64,000 bases of DNA from Lysinimonas soli (lineage in GTDB: Bacteria > Actinomycetota > Actinomycetes > Actinomycetales > Microbacteriaceae), in contig NZ_JBHSMG010000001.1 of NCBI RefSeq assembly GCF_042655435.1, positions 620,001 to 684,000 of the forward strand. Reading direction: 5' to 3'. How positions within the stretch are numbered: position 1 is the first letter of the stretch; each line of letters starts with the position of its first letter. The position numbers and the translations under genes are program-made. Shown here piece after piece: positions 27,372-35,726 of this stretch. The notes beneath the pieces were generated by a model. The model was not told where the DNA came from, made no database searches, and worked only from the letters and a program-made list of their open reading frames with translations.

Positions 27372-28567
27372 TGGCCGTCACGCCCGAGGACTCGGGAGCC
27401 GATCTCGAGCTGGTGGGGATCACCAAGCGGTTCCCGGGTTTCACCGCGATCGAGAACCTCAACCTCACGATTCCGGCCGGCTCGTTCTTCGCACTGCTCG
27501 GGCCGTCCGGCTGCGGCAAGACCACGACCCTGCGGCTCGTCGCGGGGCTCGAGACGCCGACGGCCGGTCGCATCCTGATCGGCGGCAAGGACGTGACCGA
27601 CACCAAGCCGCACCAGCGCCCGGTCAACACGGTGTTCCAGAGCTACGCGCTGTTCCCGCACATGACGGTGCTTCGCAACGTCGCCTTCGGGCTCTACCGC
27701 CGGGGGATCGCCAACCCCTTGGGGCTCGCGCACGAGGCTCTGCGGCTCGTCGAACTCGATCACCTGGCCGGTCGCCGCCCCGCGCAGCTGTCGGGCGGAC
27801 AGCAGCAGCGCGTCGCGCTGGCCCGCGCGATCGTGAACAAGCCGGCCCTGCTGCTGCTCGATGAGCCACTCGGCGCGCTCGACCTCAAGCTGCGGCGTCA
27901 GATGCAGCTGGAGCTGAAGACGATCCAGGACGAGGTCGGCCTGACCTTCCTGCACGTCACCCACGACCAGGAGGAGGCCATGACGATGGCCGACACGGTC
28001 GCGGTGATGAACAAGGGCCGCATCGAGCAGATGGGCGCCCCCGAGGAGCTCTACGAGCTGCCGAGGACCGCCTTCGTGGCCAACTTCCTCGGGCAGTCGA
28101 ACCTGTTCACGGGCCCGGTCGTGGCCTCCGGCGCCGACTCCATCGTGGTCGATGTCGCCGGCGCGAAGATCGAGGTTCCGCGCGAGCGTGCGCAGCGGCA
28201 CACCGGCGTCGTCACGATCGGGGTCAGGCCCGAGAAGCTGTCGCTGCTCGTCGAGGAACCGGCCGCGGCATCCGGCGTCAACGTGCTCGGCCCCGGTGTC
28301 GTGACCGACGTGTCGTTCAGCGGCGTGAGCACCCAGTACCTCGTCGAGATGCCGGGGATCGGCACCGTGACGGTCTTCGCCCAGAACATGGTCTTCGGCC
28401 CCGTCGTGAACCGCGGCGCGGAGGTCTGGGTCAGCTGGACGGTCGACCACGGTTTCGGGCTGGCCGACGACGAGGAGCCCGAGCCGCGCTTCGCCCCGGA
28501 CGACGACACGCGCTCGATCGCCGTGAAGCGACGCGAGGCGCTCGAGGCCGAGCTGGACGAGGCATGA
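27371..28567 (+). CDS. potA: Polyamine ABC transporter ATP-binding protein
   Basis: 398-residue ABC ATPase of the PotA/MalK group. Walker A GPSGCGKTT, Q-loop in NTVFQSYALFPHMTV, signature LSGGQQQRVALARA, Walker B LLLLDEPLGALD and the H-loop LHVTHDQEEAM are all intact. The C-terminal ~130 residues form a TOBE regulatory domain. The start ATG overlaps the potD stop by one base (TGATG), which indicates translational coupling. It energises import through PotB and PotC. Confidence 0.94.
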   Translation: MAVTPEDSGADLELVGITKRFPGFTAIENLNLTIPAGSFFALLGPSGCGKTTTLRLVAGLETPTAGRILIGGKDVTDTKPHQRPVNTVFQSYALFPHMTVLRNVAFGLYRRGIANPLGLAHEALRLVELDHLAGRRPAQLSGGQQQRVALARAIVNKPALLLLDEPLGALDLKLRRQMQLELKTIQDEVGLTFLHVTHDQEEAMTMADTVAVMNKGRIEQMGAPEELYELPRTAFVANFLGQSNLFTGPVVASGADSIVVDVAGAKIEVPRERAQRHTGVVTIGVRPEKLSLLVEEPAAASGVNVLGPGVVTDVSFSGVSTQYLVEMPGIGTVTVFAQNMVFGPVVNRGAEVWVSWTVDHGFGLADDEEPEPRFAPDDDTRSIAVKRREALEAELDEA

Positions 28568-28595
28568 TGTCGCGCGATCCGGAGGGCGGCGACTG

Positions 28596-29513
28596 ATGGC
28601 CTTCGGCGCGTTCTCGAACGTCGAAACCGCGGTCGCCGAACCGCCTCGTCGGCGCAGTCGCGCGGCGCTCTGGCTACTACTGCCCGGGGTGGTCTACCTC
28701 GGGGCGACCTACCTGGCGCCGCTCGTGTCGCTCGTGATCACGAGCCTCAAGACGCCCGACCTGGTCAACGTCGACATCGGGCGCTACCTCTACGCCTTCG
28801 ACATCGGCAACTACGCCAACGTGCTCGGCGAGTACTGGCCGATCATCCTGCGCTCCTTCGGCTACTCGGCGCTCGCGACCGTCTTCGCCCTTCTGATCAG
28901 CTACCCGCTGGCGTACTTCATCGGCGTCGGGCTGCGCCGGTATCCGCTGTGGCAGGCCCTCGCGCTCATCCTCGTGATCGCGCCGTTCTTCATGAGCTTC
29001 CTGTTGCGCACCCTGGCCTGGAAGGCGATCTTCGCCGACGAGGGCCCGGTCGTGGGATTCCTGCAGACGCTCCACGTGCTGCCGGCCAACGCGCACCTGA
29101 ACGGGACGGCGTTCATGGTGATCTTCGGACTCACCTACAACTTCATCCCGTTCATGGCGTTGCCCATCTACGCCTCGCTCGAACGGCTCGACCTGCGCTA
29201 TCTCGAGGCGGGGGCGGATCTGTACGCCAACCCGGCGACGACCTTCCTGCGGATCACGGTGCCGCTGTCGCTGCCCGGGGTCGTCTCGGGCACGCTGCTG
29301 ACCTTCATCCCCGCCACCGGCGACTACGTCAACGCGAGCCCCCAGTTCCTCGGCAGCACGCAGACCACGATGGTCGGCAACGTGATCTCGGACACCTACT
29401 TCAACCTGTCCGACTATCCGTCGTCGGCCGCGCTGTCGATCATCCTGATGGTGCTCATCCTGATCCCGGTGGCGATCTACCTCTCGCTGACGAAGACGGA
29501 GGAGCTGCTGTGA
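28596..29513 (+). CDS. potB: Polyamine ABC transporter permease (PotB type)
   Basis: 305-residue inner-membrane permease with about six membrane helices and the cytoplasmic EAA loop LEAGADLYANPATTFLRI (about residues 205-222) that contacts PotA. GGAGG lies before the ATG at 28596. Its stop overlaps the PotC start by four bases. It forms the channel together with PotC. Confidence 0.93.
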   Translation: MAFGAFSNVETAVAEPPRRRSRAALWLLLPGVVYLGATYLAPLVSLVITSLKTPDLVNVDIGRYLYAFDIGNYANVLGEYWPIILRSFGYSALATVFALLISYPLAYFIGVGLRRYPLWQALALILVIAPFFMSFLLRTLAWKAIFADEGPVVGFLQTLHVLPANAHLNGTAFMVIFGLTYNFIPFMALPIYASLERLDLRYLEAGADLYANPATTFLRITVPLSLPGVVSGTLLTFIPATGDYVNASPQFLGSTQTTMVGNVISDTYFNLSDYPSSAALSIILMVLILIPVAIYLSLTKTEELL

Positions 29514-30373
29514 GCCTCCAAGAGGCCGACGTTCTCGGCGAGGTCGAGGCGACCCCGCGCCCGCCGAGGGCACCCCGTGCCCGGCGCGGCAACTGGGGCG
29601 TCGGGGTCTACTCGATCGCGATCCTGGGCATCCTGCTCATCCCGATCGTCTACACGATCGTGTTCTCGTTCAACATCCCGGCACGCACCAACGTCAGTTG
29701 GCGGGGGTTCTCGCTCGAGAACTGGCTCAACATCTGCAACGACCCGCGGGTCTGCGCGGCGTTCGGCAGCAGCATGCTGGTCGGCACGGTCGCGACGGTC
29801 GCGGCCTCCGCGCTCGGAACGGCGATCGCCATCGCGCTTGTCCGCTTCCGCTTCCGGTTCCGGACCGGACTGACGATCCTGTTGTTCCTGCCGATGGCCA
29901 CCCCCGAGGTCGTGCTCGGTTCGGGCCTGGGATCGCAGTTCCTCAACATCGGCGTCGACAAGGGCATGACGACGACGATCATCGCCCACATCATGTTCTG
30001 CATCAGCTTCGTGGTGATCACCGTGCGCGCGCGGGTGGCCAGCCTCGACCCGGCCATCGAGGAGGCGGGCCGCGATCTCTACGCCACCCCGGCGCAGGTC
30101 TGGTGGCGGATCACCTTCCCGTTGCTGCTGCCCGGCATCGTCGCCGCCGCTCTGCTGTCGTTCGCGCTCAGTTTCGACGACTTCATCATCACCGCCTTCG
30201 TCTCGGGCAACTTCGAGACCCTGCCCAAGTACATCTACACCGCGGCGGTGCGTGCGATCCCGGCTCAGGCGAACGTGTTCGCCTCGATCATCTTCCTGCT
30301 CGCGATCGTCGTCGTCGTCGGCACCCAGCTGACCGCGGCGGTTCGACGCCGCAAGCTCGCGCGCGAAGGCTGA
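29510..30373 (+). CDS. potC: Polyamine ABC transporter permease (PotC type)
   Basis: 287-residue permease with six predicted helices and the EAA loop EEAGRDLYATPAQVWWRI. The start is GTG inside the potB stop (GTGA); longer frames upstream would overlap potB by 560 bases and are not credible. The gene ends five bases before a class-III aminotransferase, which suggests imported amines are handed straight to catabolism. Confidence 0.93.
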   Translation: MSLQEADVLGEVEATPRPPRAPRARRGNWGVGVYSIAILGILLIPIVYTIVFSFNIPARTNVSWRGFSLENWLNICNDPRVCAAFGSSMLVGTVATVAASALGTAIAIALVRFRFRFRTGLTILLFLPMATPEVVLGSGLGSQFLNIGVDKGMTTTIIAHIMFCISFVVITVRARVASLDPAIEEAGRDLYATPAQVWWRITFPLLLPGIVAAALLSFALSFDDFIITAFVSGNFETLPKYIYTAAVRAIPAQANVFASIIFLLAIVVVVGTQLTAAVRRRKLAREG

Positions 30374-30378
30374 GCGCC

Positions 30379-31749
30379 GTGGCGTACGAGGATCGCGCGC
30401 GGCTGGCCGCGTTGTGGGATGCCGAGGTCGAGCTCTTCCGCGCCATGCGCCCCGAGTCCGAGCGGGCGTGGCGCGACGCGCTCGAGCACATGCCCGACGG
30501 CGTGCCCATGCTCTGGATGGCGAAGTGGCCGGGGCCGTGGCCGGTGTTCGTCGAGCGTGCGGCCGGGGCGCACTTCCGGTGCGTCGACGGGCTCGATCAC
30601 GTGGACCTCTGCCTCGGCGACACGGGGGCGATGGTCGGGCACGCACCCGCGGCATCCGTCGCCGCGATCTCGGCGCAGTTGGCCCGTGGCGCGACCCACA
30701 TGCTCCCGACCCGGGATGCGGCGCTCGCCGCCGGGCTGCTCGCGGAGCGCTTCGGCCTGCCCAGTTGGCAGTTCACCCTCTCGGCCACGGATGCCAACCG
30801 CCACGTGCTGCGCTACGCCCGGCAGGCGACCGGTCGCCACAAGGTGCTCGTGATCGACCGCTGCTACCACGGCACCGTCGACGAGGCGTACGCCGAACTC
30901 GATGCCTCCGGGCGGGTCGTGTCGCGGCGGGGCAACATCGGGGCGCCGGTGCCGCTCGACGAGACGACCGTCGTCGTGCCCTTCAACGACGTGCCCGCGC
31001 TCGACGCGGCGCTCGCCTCGCGCGAGGTGGCGGCGGTGCTCATCGAGCCCGCCATGACCAACATCGGCATCGTGCTGCCGGATGCAGGCTGGCACGACGC
31101 CGTGCGCGCGGCCTGCGACCGCACCGGCACGCTGCTCGTGATCGACGAGACGCACACCCTGTGTGCCGGTCCGGGCGGCATGACGGCGCGCGACGGGCTG
31201 AGGCCCGATGTCGTGGTCGTCGGCAAGACGATCGGCGGCGGCATCCCCGCCGGGGCCTGGGGGATGCGGCCTGAGCTGGTCGAGCGGGTGCGCGCCAGCC
31301 TGGACTGGGACGGTGAGGGCCTCGAAGACATCGACGTCGGGGGAGTGGGTGGAACCCTCGCCGGCAACGCGGTCTCGATGGCGGGGATCCGCGCGACGCT
31401 CTCCGAGGTGCTGACGCCCGAGGTCTACCCCGGGATGATCGCTCGGGCGCAGGAGTGGACGGCCGGCGTGCAGGCGGCGATCGACGAGTTCCACGCGCCC
31501 TGGCAGGTCACCCGGCTCGGGGCGCGGGCCGAGTACAGCTTCCGCGCGACGCCGCCGCGCGACGGCGCCGAGGCCGCGGCCGCCGACGACTTCGCCCTGC
31601 AGCAGTACCTGCACCTGCACGCGCTGAACCGCGGCATCCTGATGACGCCGTTCCACAACATGGCCCTCATGTCGCCCGCCACGAGCTCGCAGGACGTCGA
31701 GCAGCACACCGTCGCGTTCCGCGAGGCGGTCGCGTCGCTCTACGCGTAG
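30379..31749 (+). CDS. GSA-like class-III aminotransferase
   Basis: PLP enzyme of subgroup III, 456 residues, closest by eye to the glutamate-1-semialdehyde-aminomutase-like branch (early motif GLDHVDLCLGDTGAMVGHAP and LSATDANRHVLRYAR). The PLP lysine is in VVVGKTIGGGIPAGAWGM and the aspartate in LLVIDETHTL. It starts with GTG five bases after potC, so it belongs to the pot operon and is likely to act on the imported amine. It is not hemL itself, because context and the missing GSA signature argue against that. Its stop is 12 bases from the stop of the convergent gabT, with no visible terminator. Confidence 0.84.
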   Translation: MAYEDRARLAALWDAEVELFRAMRPESERAWRDALEHMPDGVPMLWMAKWPGPWPVFVERAAGAHFRCVDGLDHVDLCLGDTGAMVGHAPAASVAAISAQLARGATHMLPTRDAALAAGLLAERFGLPSWQFTLSATDANRHVLRYARQATGRHKVLVIDRCYHGTVDEAYAELDASGRVVSRRGNIGAPVPLDETTVVVPFNDVPALDAALASREVAAVLIEPAMTNIGIVLPDAGWHDAVRAACDRTGTLLVIDETHTLCAGPGGMTARDGLRPDVVVVGKTIGGGIPAGAWGMRPELVERVRASLDWDGEGLEDIDVGGVGGTLAGNAVSMAGIRATLSEVLTPEVYPGMIARAQEWTAGVQAAIDEFHAPWQVTRLGARAEYSFRATPPRDGAEAAAADDFALQQYLHLHALNRGILMTPFHNMALMSPATSSQDVEQHTVAFREAVASLYA

Positions 31750-31761
31750 GACGCGCCGGGC

Positions 31762-33108
31762 CTACAGGCTCGCGAGCGCGGCGTCGAGCACCGTCACGGC
31801 ATCCGCCAGCTGCGCGTCGCTGATCGCGAGGCTCGGCAGGAAGCGGATGACGTTGCCGTAGGTGCCCGCGGTCAGCAGCAGCACACCCTGCTGCGCAGCG
31901 AACGCGGCGATCCGGCCCGGAACCTCGGCCAGCGGTGCCTGCGTCGCCGGGTCGGTGAACTCGATCGCGAGCATCGCGCCGATTCCCCGCACCTCGGCGA
32001 TGATCGGGTACGCCTTCTGCAGCTCGAGCAGGGCCGACTTGAGGCTGCGCTCGATGCGGGTCGCCTCGGCCAGCAGTCCGTCGTGCTCGATGCGATCGAA
32101 GACCGCGATCGCCGCGGCGCAGGCGACCGGGTTGCCCCCGAAGGTGCCGCCGAGGCCGCCGGGCTGGGAAGCGTCCATGATCTCGGCGCGGCCCGTGACC
32201 CCCGCCAGCGGCAGTCCGCCCGCGATGCCCTTGGCGCTCAGCACGAGATCGGGCACGAGCCCGAAATGCTCGCTCGCGAAGTAGCGGCCGGTGCGCGCCA
32301 TCCCGCTCTGGATCTCGTCGGCGATGAAGACGATGCCGTTCGCGGTGCACCACTCCTGCAGCGCGGGCAGATACCCCTCGGCGGGTACGACGAAGCCGCC
32401 CTCGCCCTGGATCGGCTCGACCACGAGGCAGGCAAGGTCGGACGCGCCGACCGTCTTCTCGAGGTACCCGATCGTGCGCGCGGCGGCCTGCGCCCCGGTG
32501 AGCCCGTCGTGCAGCGGGTACGAGTTCGGAGCCCGGTACACGTCGCCCGCGAACGGTCCGAAGCCGAGCGAGTAGGGCATGGCCTTGAAGTTCATCGCCA
32601 TCGTGAGGTTGGTGCGGCCGTGGTAGGCGTGCTCGAGCACGGCGACCCCGTTGCGCCCCGTGTACTTGCGGGCGATCTTGACCCCGTTCTCGACCGCCTC
32701 GGCGCCCGAGTTGACGAGCACGCTCTTCTTGGCGAAGTCTCCGGGGGTGTGCTCGGCGAGCAGCTCGGCCACCCGCACGTACTCCTCGTAGGGCGTGATG
32801 GTGAAGAGCGTGTGCACGACGTCGCCGAGCTGCTCACGGGCGGCGGCGACGACGGCGTCGTCGGTGTGCCCGATCGTCGTGACGCCGATGCCGGCCCCGA
32901 GATCGAGGAAGGCGTTGTCGTCGACGTCGACCAGGATCGCGCCGTGCGCCCGGGTGATGTACACCGGGAGCGCGCTCGAGACGCCGGCGCTCACGACGGC
33001 CTGGCGACGCGCCTGCAGGGCGATCGACTTGGGCCCCGGAATGGCCGTGACGACCCGACGCTCGGTGGGAACGGGGGATAGCGTGGTGTCGGGCAGAACA
33101 TCCGTCAT
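31762..33108 (-). CDS. gabT: 4-aminobutyrate--2-oxoglutarate transaminase (copy 1)
   Basis: 448-residue class-III aminotransferase that converts GABA and 2-oxoglutarate to succinate semialdehyde and glutamate. It has LVNSGAEAVENGVKIARKYT, the PLP lysine in SAKGIAGGLPLAG, FIADEIQSGMARTG with the conserved Asp, and the GGTFGGNPVACAA motif typical of GabT. The ATG at 33108 has TAGACT seven bases upstream. It is divergent from osmC. A second GabT with clearly related sequence lies 1.2 kb to the right on the same strand, which suggests an old duplication with separate promoters. Confidence 0.92.
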   Translation of the reverse strand: MTDVLPDTTLSPVPTERRVVTAIPGPKSIALQARRQAVVSAGVSSALPVYITRAHGAILVDVDDNAFLDLGAGIGVTTIGHTDDAVVAAAREQLGDVVHTLFTITPYEEYVRVAELLAEHTPGDFAKKSVLVNSGAEAVENGVKIARKYTGRNGVAVLEHAYHGRTNLTMAMNFKAMPYSLGFGPFAGDVYRAPNSYPLHDGLTGAQAAARTIGYLEKTVGASDLACLVVEPIQGEGGFVVPAEGYLPALQEWCTANGIVFIADEIQSGMARTGRYFASEHFGLVPDLVLSAKGIAGGLPLAGVTGRAEIMDASQPGGLGGTFGGNPVACAAAIAVFDRIEHDGLLAEATRIERSLKSALLELQKAYPIIAEVRGIGAMLAIEFTDPATQAPLAEVPGRIAAFAAQQGVLLLTAGTYGNVIRFLPSLAISDAQLADAVTVLDAALASL

Positions 33109-33115
33109 GCTCGCG

Positions 33116-33121
33116 AGTCTA
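33116..33121 (-). promoter_or_regulatory. -10 hexamer of gabT copy 1 (leaderless)
   Basis: TAGACT on the minus strand, seven bases before the ATG at 33108. Confidence 0.5.
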
Positions 33122-33188
33122 GCCGTGGGGCGCTGAGCGTGCGATGTGCGGAATCGCGCGAATCAGGTGATCAGATGAAGGGATTCCG

Positions 33189-33677
33189 ATGAACCTCGAT
33201 CATTCCTTCGCGGTATCCGTCGAATGGCAGGGCAATCGCGGCACCGGCACCTCGGGCTACAAGGACTTCTCCCGCGATCACGTCGTGCGCGTCGACGCCG
33301 TGCCGGGCAAGCACGAGATCGAGGGTTCGGCGGCCCGCCCCTTCCATGGCGACGCCGAGCGCTGGAACCCCGAGGAGCAGCTCATCGCCGCCCTCGCACA
33401 GTGCCACATGCTCAGCTATCTGCACGTCGCGACCCGGGCGGGCGTCGTCGTCGAGTCCTACACGGATGCCGCGACCGGCACCCTGCACGTCGAGGCCGAC
33501 GACAGCGGGGCGCTCGTCGAGGTCGTGCTGCACCCGGTCGTGGCGATCTCGGCCGGAGACCCGGCGGTCGCCCAGGCGCTCCACGCGGAGGCGAACCGGC
33601 TGTGCTTCATCGCGAACTCGGTGAACTTCCCCGTGCGCCACGAGCCGCGGCTCCTGCTGCTCGATGACGAGCTGTGA
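33189..33677 (+). CDS. OsmC family peroxiredoxin-like protein
   Basis: 162-residue protein of the OsmC/Ohr family, which reduces organic hydroperoxides with two cysteines. Cys72 (LAQCHMLSYL) and Cys139 (NRLCFIAN) are at the expected positions, and WNPEEQLIAALA precedes the first. The layout fits the OsmC-like branch common in Actinobacteria rather than Ohr. GAAGGG precedes the ATG at 33189. It stands between the two gabT genes and is transcribed away from copy 1; a link to GABA metabolism is not evident. Confidence 0.9.
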   Translation: MNLDHSFAVSVEWQGNRGTGTSGYKDFSRDHVVRVDAVPGKHEIEGSAARPFHGDAERWNPEEQLIAALAQCHMLSYLHVATRAGVVVESYTDAATGTLHVEADDSGALVEVVLHPVVAISAGDPAVAQALHAEANRLCFIANSVNFPVRHEPRLLLLDDEL

Positions 33678-33692
33678 CGCTTCGCGAGCGTC
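33676..33692. terminator. Hairpin after osmC
   Basis: GACGCT-TCGCG-AGCGTC, a perfect 6-bp stem overlapping the osmC stop codon, without a T tract. It could be a terminator or an operator for the regulator gene that starts 84 bases further on. Confidence 0.35.
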
Positions 33693-33763
33693 GCGACGAC
33701 GACAGGGGTTCCGCTTCCAGCGAATCCGGCCGCGGGACGAGTGACCGCGCCGACGCCCGCGAC

Positions 33764-33769
33764 TAGCTT
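33764..33769 (+). promoter_or_regulatory. -10 hexamer of the ClgR-like gene (leaderless)
   Basis: TAGCTT, six bases before the ATG at 33776. Confidence 0.5.
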
Positions 33770-33775
33770 GGCCCC

Positions 33776-34111
33776 ATGTTGCTGAGGCATGCCGTGGGCG
33801 CCGCGCTGCGCCGCATCCGACTGGAGGACGACCGCACGCTACGGGAGGTGGCCGGGGCCGCCAACATCTCGATGCCGTATCTCTCCGAGATCGAGCGGGG
33901 CCGCAAGGAGCCGTCGAGCGAGATCCTGGCGGGCATCTGCGCGGCACTCGGCCTCACCCTCGTCGACCTCCTGGGCGAGGCGGCCGACGAGCTGCGGGTG
34001 GATCGCACCCCGAATCTCGCCTCGATCGCCTCGTCGCATCCGGCGTCGCATTCGGGCTACCCGGTCGCGCCTCCTGTCCGCCCCGACGGTGCCGTCTTGG
34101 CCGCCGCATGA
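33776..34111 (+). CDS. ClgR-like XRE family regulator
   Basis: 111-residue regulator with a helix-turn-helix of the Cro/CI type at about residues 8-66. The core TLREVAGAANISMPYLSEIE then RGRKEPSSEILAGIC is very close, from memory, to ClgR/PopR, the actinobacterial activator of clp protease genes, including the leucine at the first residues (MLLRHAVG). It is not next to clp genes, so it may be a paralogue. The C-terminal 40 residues are not family-like. It overlaps a 47-codon frame downstream by four bases (ATGA). Predicted leaderless. Confidence 0.82.
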   Translation: MLLRHAVGAALRRIRLEDDRTLREVAGAANISMPYLSEIERGRKEPSSEILAGICAALGLTLVDLLGEAADELRVDRTPNLASIASSHPASHSGYPVAPPVRPDGAVLAAA

Positions 34112-34251
34112 CGACGGCCCGCAATCCGATCGCCGGGCTGCTCGGATTGCGACCGGCTGCCGAGTCGGGCTTCTTCCGGCGATGGGTCTCGTTGGGGCTC
34201 GTCCGCTTCTTCGGCGTCGCGCTCGAGCTCCTCGCGATCCCGCGCTCATGA
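34108..34251 (+). CDS. Small hypothetical protein, coupled to the ClgR-like gene
   Basis: 47-codon open frame beginning ATGA across the regulator's stop. The product has a basic/glycine-rich first half and a hydrophobic, possibly amphipathic second half (FFRRWVSLGLVRFFG then VALELLAIP). The four-base overlap is the same coupling used by real operons here, and third positions are G/C-rich, but that is also true by chance in this genome. No family recognised. It may be a small membrane-associated partner of the regulator or a non-coding frame. Confidence 0.4.
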   Translation: MTTARNPIAGLLGLRPAAESGFFRRWVSLGLVRFFGVALELLAIPRS

Positions 34252-34294
34252 GCGTTCCGGCGCTCGCCCGGGCGGCGGGCCGAGGGGCGGGCGG

Positions 34295-35617
34295 CTAGAG
34301 CTTGGCGAGGGCCTCTTCGAGCACGCTCGCGGCGTCGTCGATCAGCGCCTCGCTGATCACGACGCTCGGCATGATGCGCAGCACCGAGTCCCAGCTGCCG
34401 GCGTCGAGCGGGATCACCCCGTTGCTCGTCGCGTGCTTCAGCACGGCGGTGAGCGCCTCGGGGTTCGGGTCCTTCGTTCCGGGCCGCACCAGCTCCACGC
34501 CGAACATGGCGCCCTTGCCGCGCACCTCTCCGACCACCGGGAAGCGCTCCGCCCAGTCGCCGATCCGCGCCCGCAGGGCGGCCTCGACCCGCTGCGCCTC
34601 GGCGAGCAGGCCGTCGCGCTCGATCAGCTCGAAGACCGCGAGGGCCGCCGCGGTCGAGACCGGGTTGCCGCCGAAGGTGCCGCCGATGCCGCCGGGCTGC
34701 ACGGCATCCATGATCTCGGCCCGGCCGGTGACGGCGGCCAGCGGAAGGCCGCCCGCGATGCCCTTGGCGCTCGTGATCAGGTCGGGCACGACGCCGTGGT
34801 GCTCGATCGAGTACCAGGTGCCCGTGCGCCCGATGCCGGCCTGGATCTCGTCGGCCACGAAGACGATGCCGTTCTTCTCGCAGAAGGCCTTGATCGCGGC
34901 GAAGTACCCCGGAGCCGGGATGATGATGCCGCCGTCGCCCTGGATCGGCTCGGCGAAGAAGGCGGCGACCTCGCTCGCGCCGATGTGGGTGACGATGTAG
35001 TCGATCGTCTTCGCGGCGGCCTCCTCGCCGCTCAGTCCGTCACGGTACGGATAACTGATCGGCACCGAGTACAGCTCGCCCGGGAACGGGCCCATCCCCG
35101 CCCGCTCCGGCCAGGGACGGTAGGTCATCGCCATCGTCAGGTTCGTGCGGCCGTGGAAGGCGTGGTCGAGGCTGACGATCGCGCGCCGGCCCGTGTACTT
35201 GCGGGCGATCTTGACCGCGTTCTCGACGGCCTCCGCGCCCGAGTTCACCAGGATGGAGTGCTTCTCGAAGTCGCCGGGCGTGATCTCGGCGAGCTTCTCG
35301 GCGACCCGCACGTAGTTCTCGTAGGGGGTCACGGTGAACAGGGTGTGGGTCAGCTTGGCGACCTGCGCGCTGACGGCGGCCGCGACATCCGGATGCGCGT
35401 GCCCGATCGTCGTGACGCCGATGCCGCAGCCGAGATCGATCAGCTGGTTGCCGTCGACGTCGACCAGCACGGCCCCGGCGCCGTGGTCCATGTAGATGTT
35501 GGCGAGCGTGCCGGCCCCGCGCGACACGCTCTTGACGCGCCGTTCCTGCAGGGCGAGGGACTTCGGTCCGGGCAGTTCGGTCACGAGCTTGCGCTCCTGC
35601 GGCACGCTGAATTCCAT
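34295..35617 (-). CDS. gabT: 4-aminobutyrate--2-oxoglutarate transaminase (copy 2)
   Basis: 440-residue GabT-type class-III aminotransferase. Motifs match copy 1 at the same places: LVNSGAEAVENAVKIARKYT, the PLP lysine in SAKGIAGGLPLA, VADEIQAGIGRTG and GGTFGGNPVSTAA. Differences between the copies are spread throughout, so this is not a recent duplication; the two may differ in donor (GABA, 5-aminovalerate or beta-alanine). The ATG at 35617 has TAGGCT six bases upstream. Downstream product succinate semialdehyde would need a dehydrogenase that is not in the window. Confidence 0.91.
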   Translation of the reverse strand: MEFSVPQERKLVTELPGPKSLALQERRVKSVSRGAGTLANIYMDHGAGAVLVDVDGNQLIDLGCGIGVTTIGHAHPDVAAAVSAQVAKLTHTLFTVTPYENYVRVAEKLAEITPGDFEKHSILVNSGAEAVENAVKIARKYTGRRAIVSLDHAFHGRTNLTMAMTYRPWPERAGMGPFPGELYSVPISYPYRDGLSGEEAAAKTIDYIVTHIGASEVAAFFAEPIQGDGGIIIPAPGYFAAIKAFCEKNGIVFVADEIQAGIGRTGTWYSIEHHGVVPDLITSAKGIAGGLPLAAVTGRAEIMDAVQPGGIGGTFGGNPVSTAAALAVFELIERDGLLAEAQRVEAALRARIGDWAERFPVVGEVRGKGAMFGVELVRPGTKDPNPEALTAVLKHATSNGVIPLDAGSWDSVLRIMPSVVISEALIDDAASVLEEALAKL

Positions 35618-35623
35618 GCGGCC

Positions 35624-35629
35624 AGCCTA
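35624..35629 (-). promoter_or_regulatory. -10 hexamer of gabT copy 2 (leaderless)
   Basis: TAGGCT on the minus strand, six bases before the ATG at 35617. Confidence 0.55.
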
Positions 35630-35726
35630 AAGGTCGGCGTTCGCCGGGCAGCGCGCGCCCACACCTCGCCCCAAGCTCGGGTGGGGGAGGATGGTCGCGT
35701 CCCCACCGCATCCCGAGGAGTCAGCC

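Noticed and set aside
30379..31749. hemL (glutamate-1-semialdehyde aminomutase)
   Set aside because: It resembles the GSA branch but sits in the pot operon, away from haem genes, and is better explained as an amine aminotransferase.
34248..34298. 16-codon frame starting ATGA after the small 47-codon frame
   Set aside because: Too short, Ala/Gly/Arg only, and runs to the stop of the convergent gabT; a chance overlap.
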